Source of the DNA: Prostheceraeus crozeri
Taxonomy: Eukaryota; Platyhelminthes; Polycladida; Euryleptidae
Reading direction: 5' to 3'
Assembly: GCA_907163375.1 (NCBI GenBank)
Contig: CAJQUW010005557.1
Coordinates: forward strand, 33,527 to 97,526
Length of the DNA: 64,000 nucleotides
A program made the translations under genes and the position numbers. This document shows, one piece after another, positions 45,063 to 52,948 of this stretch (positions are counted from its first letter, which is position 1; every line of letters starts with the position of its first letter). The notes beneath the pieces are model-generated. The model was not told where the DNA came from and did not search any database. It was given only the letters and a program-made list of their open reading frames with translations.

Positions 45063-45320
45063 TCATTTAAAATGAATGATGAAAATCCGACAGTTATACT
45101 GAGTAATATAGGTGATATATTACCTCAGGTTAATAACATGACTGAGTTCTTAGAAATATACGACAAACAAACAACTACGTATTTCGATTTAAATAGCATT
45201 TCAGAAGATTGTTTTCAAAATATTTATTCAAAATATTTCTTTAAAAAATGGAAGAAACAAAAATGGAAGAAACCGCAAGAATATATCCTTCGTTATCATA
45301 TGAACGTAGTTCTACTTTAA
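45063..45320 (+). CDS. short frame with protease-like N-terminus upstream of the membrane gene (Polinton B)
   Basis: Open frame starting MNDENPTVILSNIGDILPQV, then MTEFLEIYDKQTTTYFDLNS, which resembles the first residues of the adenain gene (EFLKLYGTQTTTNFDL). It overlaps the start of the membrane-protein gene in another frame and has no catalytic residues. Possibly a relic of a duplicated protease 5' end, or a small regulatory upstream frame. Confidence 0.4.
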   Translation, partial: SFKMNDENPTVILSNIGDILPQVNNMTEFLEIYDKQTTTYFDLNSISEDCFQNIYSKYFFKKWKKQKWKKPQEYILRYHMNVVLL

Positions 45321-45943
45321 TGGACATTGAAAAGATTAACATTGAAAAAATGAACATTGAAAAACACAAAGATAGAGTACGCTATATGAAAGATAAGGAA
45401 TCTCAATTATTATTAAGATTAGAGCATTATAAAAAATTAAGAAAGAGATGGACTAAAGTTAAGAATGTAACACAAGGAATTGGCATATTCTTAACAATAA
45501 GTTTAGGTGCTTTAACAATTGTTATATCTTCTGGTGTTTTAGTAATTCTAGTAGTTGCTACAGCTTTAACAGGTACGGGCGTTTTTGCAACTTCACTTGT
45601 TACAATGTTAGATAAATCTTTAATAACTAAGAAACGAAAATCATTAAAAACTAAGCATTTACATATTAAAGAAGTCTATGATAAACTACATTACTACTTT
45701 CAAAGAGTATGTGATGATAATGTTATTACGTTAGATGAGATTGAAAAATTTGATCAAATAGCTAATAAAGCTAATAAAACGCCATTTCATTTAAAGTCCG
45801 AAAAAGTTGATGATAAGAATAAACAGGATGGCAAAATTTCTAGTGATGGCAAAATTTCTAATGAAGAAAATGACAAAATTTTTTTAGAAGAGCTAAAAAC
45901 TTTAAGCGAAAATTTAAGCAAAACTTTATTAAACAAAACTTAA
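45248..45943 (+). CDS. two-helix membrane protein (Polinton B), 231 aa
   Basis: Open in B and C. Short Glu/Thr-rich start (MEETKMEETARIYPSLSYER), a Lys-rich coiled segment, then a long hydrophobic hairpin GIGIFLTISLGALTIVISSG ... VVATALTGTGVFATSLVTML (about residues 75-125), and a charged helical C-terminus with KISSDGKISNEENDK. I do not recognise a family. Two adjacent hydrophobic helices rich in Gly/Ala/Ser suggest insertion into a membrane, perhaps for virion assembly or exit (inference). It is the first gene of the plus-strand morphogenesis block, and the same gene is the target of B's insertion in A. Confidence 0.75.
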   Translation: MEETKMEETARIYPSLSYERSSTLMDIEKINIEKMNIEKHKDRVRYMKDKESQLLLRLEHYKKLRKRWTKVKNVTQGIGIFLTISLGALTIVISSGVLVILVVATALTGTGVFATSLVTMLDKSLITKKRKSLKTKHLHIKEVYDKLHYYFQRVCDDNVITLDEIEKFDQIANKANKTPFHLKSEKVDDKNKQDGKISSDGKISNEENDKIFLEELKTLSENLSKTLLNKT

Positions 45944-46064
45944 AACGAGAAAACTTTAAACGAAAAGATGTCAAACAACAAAGCAATAAAAAAATAATTT
46001 GTTCAGTAAAATGTTTTTGCTGTATTCCAATGTTACCACAAAATTCAAATATTATATTTTAAAA

Positions 46065-46886
46065 ATGGATAAAATTAGAGCTGATAATTTTAAAAGAATA
46101 AAACAATTAGAAGAGTTAATAAAACAAAGAAATATTATGAAAGAAAATCATCTTCAACATAGAATGATAAAAGCTGGTATTCAATCTGATATGTTTGAAA
46201 AAATGCAGCAAACCGAGCAAGTAAAAACTGATTTTGAAAAAACTATGGAACCATTTAAAACTCTTGAAAAAGAAAGTACAAATAATGATAAACAAATTGA
46301 TATAACAGATCCAGAGCACAAAACTATATTAGATGACTATAGATTACTAGAATCAAACATTAATAAGAAATTACCAAAATCTATGCAATTTGAACATTCT
46401 ATTTCATTTATAGATGGAAAAACAATACCTAGATTTTATCTCGGTCAAAAAGAAATATTTCCACAACCTTTTCGAGGTATAATTTTTTCACCAGATAAAT
46501 CTCCTTTTAATTTAGATAGAAATTTTGTTGATCTTTTAAGAGGAGCAGATTTAAATAATTATGCTGTAGAAGATCTCATAAAATATAAAGCTATGTTAGA
46601 CAGAGTTGGTGCAGTAAAATCCCTTAGACGTTATAAACAATTAGAAAATTTATTATCAACGGGAGTTAAAGTAGGGAAAGGTTTATCTGAAAAACAGAAA
46701 ACAGAAACAACCATATTTTTACCAGATGATCCACAAGAATTACTAAATAGATTAAATATTTTAATATCTGCAATAAAAGAAGGACATAATTCTAGTTTCA
46801 ATGAAATTCATGCTATATTGAAAAGACTGTTAGAAAAGAAGATTCTAAATGAAGAGGATTATAAAAGTATAACTGGACATCTCTGA
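46065..46886 (+). CDS. conserved Polinton protein of unknown function (B), about 273 aa
   Basis: Open in all three elements. Start taken at MDKIRADNFKRIKQLEELIK after ATATTTTAAAAATG. N-terminal coiled coil (about 1-70), a middle with PKSMQFEHSISFIDGK and RFYLGQKEIFPQPFRG, and a helical C-terminal part. It sits directly upstream of the penton-like gene, which suggests a virion or assembly role. The last residues differ from A and C because a hairpin cluster (GGACATCTCTGATGTCC; GGGCTTCGCCC) has entered at the 3' end. Confidence 0.75.
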   Translation: MDKIRADNFKRIKQLEELIKQRNIMKENHLQHRMIKAGIQSDMFEKMQQTEQVKTDFEKTMEPFKTLEKESTNNDKQIDITDPEHKTILDDYRLLESNINKKLPKSMQFEHSISFIDGKTIPRFYLGQKEIFPQPFRGIIFSPDKSPFNLDRNFVDLLRGADLNNYAVEDLIKYKAMLDRVGAVKSLRRYKQLENLLSTGVKVGKGLSEKQKTETTIFLPDDPQELLNRLNILISAIKEGHNSSFNEIHAILKRLLEKKILNEEDYKSITGHL

Positions 46887-46971
46887 TGTCCTCCAGGGCT
46901 TCGCCCGTAGCTGAAATATGTTGTTTCTATTTTTTTTTAAAAAAATATTTATTTAAAATTTTAACTAAAAA

Positions 46972-47754
46972 ATGTGTTCAGCAGATTTAGACAAAATTAA
47001 TAATCATTTAGAAAATTTGACAGAGATTTTGGGTTCATCAAAATTTAGTACGACGTTAAAAATTATAACAACTACTTCATCACACACTTGTAATTTAGAA
47101 CCCATTCTACATTTGGAACAAAATAAAAATTATCAAATTGCATTGACTTGTTTCTCTACATTTAACACTATTCAAAACGTTATCAAAGATGTGAATGATC
47201 AATTTTCTACTGATAAAGGCAAAACGTGGAAAATATTAACTTTTCTTCCTGGTTCTTACGAAGTTGAATCAATATCAAATGAAATTAAGAGACATTTAGG
47301 TATACCATTTAAAGATAAGAAACAATTACATTTTGCAGTTGAACCGGCAGTTAATAAATTTTCTCTTACTTTAGACGAAAATCATCAAGTTGATTTTAAT
47401 CATGATAGATCATTGTCAAAGCTATTAGGATTTAATAAACAAACCTATAGTCAAGGTTATCATTTAGGTGAGAAGATTCCAAAAATAACTGAAATAAATT
47501 CAATTGTTGTACATTGTGACATTATTGAAGGAGGATATATAAATGGTAAATTATCAAATTTACTATTCAGTTTTCCAGCTTTTACTGTACCCATTGGTTA
47601 TAGATTAAATGTATTTCCACAAACATTAATATATTTTCCTATTACAAGAAAAACTATTAACAACATTAACATTAGAATCACTGATGAAAAAGGACAAGAA
47701 ATAAATTTTGGAGGTGAAGAGATTATGATAGATCTTTTGGTTCGGGAGGTATAA
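46972..47754 (+). CDS. penton-like minor capsid protein (Polinton B), 260 aa
   Basis: Length and layout fit the single-jelly-roll penton protein of Polintons. Family-like landmarks are YQIALTCFSTFNTIQNV near the start, WKILTFLPGSYEVESISNEI, SLSKLLGFNKQTYS, IVVHCDIIEGGYINGKLSNL, FTVPIGYRLNVFPQTLIYFP and NINIRITDEKGQEINFGGE near the end. It would form the capsid vertices. It lies between the unknown gene and the ATPase; the three copies in the window are about 99% identical, more conserved than the MCP side. Confidence 0.85.
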   Translation: MCSADLDKINNHLENLTEILGSSKFSTTLKIITTTSSHTCNLEPILHLEQNKNYQIALTCFSTFNTIQNVIKDVNDQFSTDKGKTWKILTFLPGSYEVESISNEIKRHLGIPFKDKKQLHFAVEPAVNKFSLTLDENHQVDFNHDRSLSKLLGFNKQTYSQGYHLGEKIPKITEINSIVVHCDIIEGGYINGKLSNLLFSFPAFTVPIGYRLNVFPQTLIYFPITRKTINNINIRITDEKGQEINFGGEEIMIDLLVREV

Positions 47755-47840
47755 ACTCCCGTTCGGGAGGTATAAACTCCCGTTCGAGAGGTATAAACTC
47801 CCGTTCGAGAGGTATAAACTCCTACGCGAAGCTAGAGAAG
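47743..47840. repeat. ladder of four 21-bp hairpin units at the penton 3' end
   Basis: The unit is GTTCGRGAGGTATAAACTCCC, itself an inverted repeat (GGGAG ... CTCCC). It starts inside the last codons of the penton-like gene and runs into the spacer, ending in CTACGCGAAGCTAGAG. A has two units here and C has one, so copy number varies among the elements. Confidence 0.95.
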
Positions 47841-47908
47841 TTTTATTTTCTTCTTCTTCTTTAGAAACAAAAAATAAAAAAATAAAAATAAAATTTTTTT
47901 ATTAAAAA

Positions 47909-48676
47909 ATGAGTGAATTACCTCCATTTATTAAAAAAAAACTTAAATTTAATCATCATCCAAATTTATCTAATAAAGTTTTGTCAGTTATTTGTGGAAG
48001 ATCAGGTTGTGGAAAAACGTATCTATTGTTTAAAATTTTAACGACTCCAAATTTTTTGGATTATAACAATCTTATACTTTATACAACAACGGCAGAACAA
48101 CCCGTCTATCAATTTTTAAAATATGGATTTGAAAATAATCTTAAAAAAACAGCAATTGCTTCATTATTCAAAGAATATGAAAAATCTGAAGATGAAGAAG
48201 AAATAAGTTCGTGGTGTGAAGAAGCAACAAAAAATAATCAGTTAGTTGAAACCAATAAAAATAAGCATATAAAGATACAACTAATAGATGATAGTGGTAA
48301 TATGCAAGATCCTAGTGAACTAGATAAAACAATGAAACATTGTGTAATTTTTGATGATTGTATTAATGATAGAAATCAGTCAGTTCAGAGAAATTATTTC
48401 ACAAGAGGTAGACATAATAACTGTAGTGTATTTTATTTAACACAAAGTATGTATTCATTAGACGGAAGTGTTATTAGAAAGAATGCAAATATATTTATAC
48501 TATTTGAAATAAATGCAAGAAACTTAAGTGATTTGTTAAGAGATTTATGTGTAAGAAATAAAGATGAATTTAAACAATCGTGTAACAATGCTTGGTCAAA
48601 AGATTATGGATTCATTACAATTAATATTGATAAAAAAATTCATGATAGAGTTATCGAACAATTGTTCTCTGACTAG
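47909..48676 (+). CDS. A32/FtsK-type genome-packaging ATPase (Polinton B), 255 aa
   Basis: Open. Walker A VICGRSGCGKTYLLFK at about residues 28-40; Walker B HCVIFDDCI at about 145-153; then the conserved RNYFTRGRHNNCSVFYLTQS, as in poxvirus A32-like and Polinton packaging ATPases. Length matches the family. It is expected to pump the element DNA into the capsid. Start ATTAAAAAATGAGTGAATTA. It is followed by a hairpin-rich spacer (48676-48740). Confidence 0.95.
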   Translation: MSELPPFIKKKLKFNHHPNLSNKVLSVICGRSGCGKTYLLFKILTTPNFLDYNNLILYTTTAEQPVYQFLKYGFENNLKKTAIASLFKEYEKSEDEEEISSWCEEATKNNQLVETNKNKHIKIQLIDDSGNMQDPSELDKTMKHCVIFDDCINDRNQSVQRNYFTRGRHNNCSVFYLTQSMYSLDGSVIRKNANIFILFEINARNLSDLLRDLCVRNKDEFKQSCNNAWSKDYGFITINIDKKIHDRVIEQLFSD

Positions 48677-48798
48677 GCTTCGTCTCGAGGGGCTTCGCCC
48701 CGCCTGAAAGTCGATAGAAAATATTTTCGAGGAGTGATCGAACGGAGTGACCGAATAATTTTTTCTTATAAATTTTTTGTTAATAAAAATAAAAAAAT

Positions 48799-49104
48799 AT
48801 GTTGAATGATTATGAGATAGAGCATGTACCAGTTTTAAAAGATTATCGTCATCCTACAAATCCTGTAAATTCGAAGAAAGAAGTTAGATTTTATTATCAT
48901 CATAAATACGTAGCGCTCGTTACAGATTATAAAACAAAACATGGTATTAAACCGTGTGTTAAAACAAAAGACTTTCCACTTTGTTTAAGAAGTTTCCGAG
49001 TATTTTTGGCGTATAATAATTTATGGTGGCTGGTTAAGAAAGAACATTTAACAGCACATGAATTAGAAACATTGCATCAATTACATATTCCTGTGTATAT
49101 GTAA
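48799..49104 (+). CDS. unknown 101-aa gene next to PolB (Polinton B)
   Basis: Open: MLNDYEIEHVPVLKDYRHPT, a basic and aromatic-rich middle (VRFYYHHKYVALVTDYKTKH) and a Leu/Trp-containing end (RVFLAYNNLWWLVKKEHLTA). I do not recognise it. It occurs only in A and B, always 5' of the 1,188-aa type PolB, and is absent from C with its other PolB. A partner of that polymerase, such as a terminal or DNA-binding protein, is a guess from this co-occurrence. Confidence 0.65.
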   Translation: MLNDYEIEHVPVLKDYRHPTNPVNSKKEVRFYYHHKYVALVTDYKTKHGIKPCVKTKDFPLCLRSFRVFLAYNNLWWLVKKEHLTAHELETLHQLHIPVYM

Positions 49105-49153
49105 AAACGGAACCGAGGTTCTATGTAAAAATTCATTTTTTCTTTTAAAAAAT

Positions 49154-52100
49154 ATGAATCGTGAAATGTCTCTCGGACAAACGTCTAGGATTGATGAATT
49201 AATCAAGAAACAAATTGCTGAGTTTGATGCTCAAATTAAACATAGTAAACGTAGTAAACGTATTAAAAAACAGAAACGTACTAGGCGTAGTATTAGACGC
49301 AATATTAAAAAACAGAAAAGTGGAACAAAAGAAATATTAGAAACTCCTATTACTGATATCTTTATTGATGATAGAATTAAGGATGAACTTGGTGATGATT
49401 TATGTAATTTATTTAATCCAAATGAAATTAAATATGAAAATGTATCTTTTATTAATGTAGTAAATGATATGCGGAAACTTTTAGCAAATGGTAAAATTAT
49501 TAATTTACTTGGAAAAGTTATTAAAGATCAGGAAAATATAATTCAAAATTTTTACGTAACCTTCTATAATAAAAAATCATTTGAAACATGGTTTTCGAAT
49601 CTGGATGAGAAATCCGATGCTAACGAATGGATTTTTACAGGTAATATTAAATATGAAGATTTTGGAATGAAGTTAGTACAAAGATCGCATAGAGGGGCAG
49701 GGATTAATATGAAATATAGAATCAAAGAATATTTCGGTGAATATTGTTATATTCCTTCTGAAGATTTTTGTTTTATTAAATGTTATAATGTTTTGCGAGG
49801 TTTTAATGAACAACAAGGAGAAATGATGAAAGAAATGTTTAATAATTTTTTATATAAAGAGAAAGCCACATCTAGAACAGGAGTAATGTCAAACTGCAAA
49901 TTTTCTCAATTCAATAAATATTTTGGAGAATGTGTTCAATATTATAGTCCTGCCAATCGTCATTTAAATCCTAGAGGAATTGAAACGTTTCATAATTATG
50001 TTTATTACAATTATTTTCACGCAGGTTCAACAATTGGTCACTATTGTTTAATTAATAAATCTCATAAATTAAAAGCTATTAGAGAAATTGAAAATAATTT
50101 CAAACCCATATATAAAACAGTTACTGATGAAAATCTAACAACGCGTCCATATAAAATCATAACAAAGAAAAAAATTGACTATGGTTCAACATATATTTGG
50201 GATCTCGAAACTTTTCCCGATCCTAACTGTTCAACAGATCATCCTATTCCTTACGCTGTAGGAGCTATTAATTTTAATAAATTTATATGTTGTTTACCGA
50301 AACAAAGATTGAAAGAATTAGAAACACGTTTGTTAAGTGATATGATTAAAATTAAACGATCAAAAGATGAAGATGAAATTGAAAAACTTAAAAAACAGAT
50401 TAATGAGTATAATAATTTAACTGAATTAGAATTTAATAAACTTCAAAATTGTGTGAAAATATTTACGAGAACTGAGGATGATGAATGTTCGATCGGGGGA
50501 AACCCAGAGGACGTATGTCCGATCCATCAATTTTTTAAAACTCTTGGAAAATTTAATTATTCTAGAGTAACTTTAATAGCTCACAATTCATCAGGTTTTG
50601 ATTCCTATTTTCCGATAAAAGCTAATTTTAAATTATCTAAACCGCCTCTTAAAACTTCAAGAGGAATATTGACTGCTTCATTACAAAATCCTTATACAAC
50701 TCAATGTGTTAGTAGATATATTCAAAAATCTCTTAGATTTAAAAACAATATGAAAAAAGATTCACCGTCAGGTAAATTAGCACTTCAAACTATTATAATG
50801 AAATGTAGTTATCAACATGTAAAAACAAGTCTTTCTAAATGGTGTGAGAATTTTAAAATTCCTACGAATGTGTGTAAATTAAATTATGAAATTGGAGACA
50901 TAACACATGAAAATTATAAAGAAAAAGAAAATGAATGGAGACCATATTTAGTTAACGATATTCTTTCTTTAGCTTTTTTTATCTACAAATATAATAATGT
51001 TATGCGAGATTTAGTTGGTGAAGATATAACTACTAATTTAACATCCTCTGCTTTAACATTTAACGGTTGGATGAAAAGCGTACAAAATGACAATATAAAT
51101 ATTCATTCTCATATAGATTTATGGGCTAGAAATTATATTAGAAAATCTGTTAAAGGTGGAAGAGTTTCAGCAAATATAAGAAAATACATATCGCCATTTT
51201 GTAGCATCTTGTTACCAATATTAAAACAGTATTTACCTGGTCGCTACGCTGGGGGGACTTTGTCCCTTGGTCGCTGCGCTGGGGGGACTTTGTCCCTTGG
51301 TCGCTACGCTGGTGGGGCTTTGTCCCCTGGAAATAATTTAATAGATTTAATGAAACAGTATCGAGATTTAGGAGATAAAACTGAAATTTGTAAGAAAATT
51401 TCAAATCAACTACTTGAACAAAAAAATGAATTTCTAATGGCTTTTGATGCAACATCTTTATATCCATCAGCTATGTATGATGAAAATTCAGAATACCCTA
51501 AAGCTGAATCAGCTAGAAAATTTCGTCAAGAAGAAGAGCGGGAAATAGTATATAAATTTAATACTCAAACATTTAGACCTAAAACTGGAATATTCTCTGT
51601 TGTGTTTCAATATCCGAATGATATGTTTTTCCAACCAGTTCCTATAAAAGATAAAGTTAAAAATCAAAATAATAATTCTCATGTAAAAGTAATCAGGTTT
51701 AGAAATGGTATATGTTATGATGTATTAACTTCTGTAGACATACAAGAAATTGTTAGATGTGGTGGAAAAATCTTACATATTACTGATGGTATAATTTATG
51801 AAAAAAATTATCAAGTTTCACCATTTCGAAATTATATTGAAAAACTTTTTAATTTGAGAAAAAGATATAAAACAGAAGGAAATACTGTAGGTGATGAGTT
51901 AATTAAATTATTGATGAATTCGCTATATGGCAAAACTGTGCAAAAAGATATAACCACTAAATATCATTTATGGAATGAGAATACATTGAGAAAAAAATTC
52001 ACTCAAGAAGTAAAAGATTATGAAAAGTTAAATGATGAACAATATTTAGCGAAAGTAGAAATGGAAGATGATGAATTTCTCAAAACTAATATTGTAAAAG

Positions 52101-52720
52101 ATGGGAAGACGTCATTCATGCCATCACACTTAGGTTCTTTCATTCTTTCTCACTCTAGAAGAATCATGAATAACTTTATTTTAGAAATTAATGGTTTCAA
52201 AGAAAAATACATTCATTATACAGATACTGATTCAATATATATTTCCAATGAGCTCTTTAATAAATTAGACGCTGCTGGATATGTTGGAGGAGAATTGTGT
52301 CAAGGGAAAAATGATTATGGAAATGGTGGAATTATTTTTGCAATGTTTATTGCACCTAAAGTAAAATACTGTATTACTGTAGATGAGCAAGGGAGACTTA
52401 GTGAAAAGAAAACATTCAAAGGATATTCACAAGATAAAGTAAAAGTAGAAGATTTTCTAAAATTATATTCGGGGAAAACATTATCGACTACAGTTAATAA
52501 ACCATGGAAAAGATCTTTAGAAACTGGAATTAGTATTCCTGATAAAAATAATAATACTGAAGAAAAAAAATTTTCTGGTCAAATAAATATTCTTAAACGT
52601 CAAGCACCAGATGAAAATGAAATTATGTTACCTTATAACGGAGAAGATATTCAAGCTGAAATATTTCAAACAATAATCTGTGAGAGTAATTTAAGTGATG
52701 ATGATGACACGTGGGAATAA
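49154..52720 (+). CDS. polB: protein-primed family B DNA polymerase (Polinton B), 1,188 aa
   Basis: Open. Very basic N-terminus (about residues 25-60, Lys/Arg-rich). 3'-5' exonuclease motifs IWDLETFPDPN (about 348), AHNSSGFDSYF (about 475) and YLVNDILSLAF (about 600); polymerase motifs A FDATSLYPSAMY (about 762), B LLMNSLYGKT (about 918) and C YTDTDSIY (about 1021), with the downstream KVKYCITVDEQG and KTFKGYSQDK. A three-unit 10-residue insert (GRYAGGTLSL type, about 695-725) precedes motif A. No zinc fingers or endonuclease VII module, unlike the C polymerase. It should replicate the linear element from its TIRs. This copy has an uninterrupted motif C, the empty site for A's intein. Confidence 0.95.
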   Translation: MNREMSLGQTSRIDELIKKQIAEFDAQIKHSKRSKRIKKQKRTRRSIRRNIKKQKSGTKEILETPITDIFIDDRIKDELGDDLCNLFNPNEIKYENVSFINVVNDMRKLLANGKIINLLGKVIKDQENIIQNFYVTFYNKKSFETWFSNLDEKSDANEWIFTGNIKYEDFGMKLVQRSHRGAGINMKYRIKEYFGEYCYIPSEDFCFIKCYNVLRGFNEQQGEMMKEMFNNFLYKEKATSRTGVMSNCKFSQFNKYFGECVQYYSPANRHLNPRGIETFHNYVYYNYFHAGSTIGHYCLINKSHKLKAIREIENNFKPIYKTVTDENLTTRPYKIITKKKIDYGSTYIWDLETFPDPNCSTDHPIPYAVGAINFNKFICCLPKQRLKELETRLLSDMIKIKRSKDEDEIEKLKKQINEYNNLTELEFNKLQNCVKIFTRTEDDECSIGGNPEDVCPIHQFFKTLGKFNYSRVTLIAHNSSGFDSYFPIKANFKLSKPPLKTSRGILTASLQNPYTTQCVSRYIQKSLRFKNNMKKDSPSGKLALQTIIMKCSYQHVKTSLSKWCENFKIPTNVCKLNYEIGDITHENYKEKENEWRPYLVNDILSLAFFIYKYNNVMRDLVGEDITTNLTSSALTFNGWMKSVQNDNINIHSHIDLWARNYIRKSVKGGRVSANIRKYISPFCSILLPILKQYLPGRYAGGTLSLGRCAGGTLSLGRYAGGALSPGNNLIDLMKQYRDLGDKTEICKKISNQLLEQKNEFLMAFDATSLYPSAMYDENSEYPKAESARKFRQEEEREIVYKFNTQTFRPKTGIFSVVFQYPNDMFFQPVPIKDKVKNQNNNSHVKVIRFRNGICYDVLTSVDIQEIVRCGGKILHITDGIIYEKNYQVSPFRNYIEKLFNLRKRYKTEGNTVGDELIKLLMNSLYGKTVQKDITTKYHLWNENTLRKKFTQEVKDYEKLNDEQYLAKVEMEDDEFLKTNIVKDGKTSFMPSHLGSFILSHSRRIMNNFILEINGFKEKYIHYTDTDSIYISNELFNKLDAAGYVGGELCQGKNDYGNGGIIFAMFIAPKVKYCITVDEQGRLSEKKTFKGYSQDKVKVEDFLKLYSGKTLSTTVNKPWKRSLETGISIPDKNNNTEEKKFSGQINILKRQAPDENEIMLPYNGEDIQAEIFQTIICESNLSDDDDTWE
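51238..51332. repeat. in-frame triple 30-bp GC-rich repeat inside PolB
   Basis: Three copies of a 30-bp unit, GGTCGCTACGCTGGGGGGAC then TTTGTCCCTT, each containing the hairpin GGGGAC-TTT-GTCCCC or a slight variant. Thirty bp is ten codons, so the frame is kept. Three units are also present in A's PolB (37490-37575). GC content is far above that of the surrounding gene. Confidence 0.95.
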
Positions 52721-52726
52721 TAATTT

Positions 52727-52905
52727 TTTTATTACATCTAAAAATTTTATAACATCTAAAAATTTTATAACATCTAAAAAATTTATAACATCTAAAAAAT
52801 TTATAACACCTAAAATATTTATTACATCTAAAAACTTATTACATCTAAAAACTTATTACATCTAAAAACTTATTACATCTAAAAATTTTATTACATATGA
52901 AAATA
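52727..52905. repeat. tandem 17-20 bp repeat between convergent PolB and clamp-like genes
   Basis: About nine units of ACATCTAAAAATTTTATA type. Polinton A has about three at the equivalent place (34985-35055). Its position between two convergent stop codons suggests a shared 3' end or terminator region; that is inference. Confidence 0.9.
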
Positions 52906-52948
52906 TATTTATCGAATATTTTGGTATTTTCTATTAAGTTTTATCATA

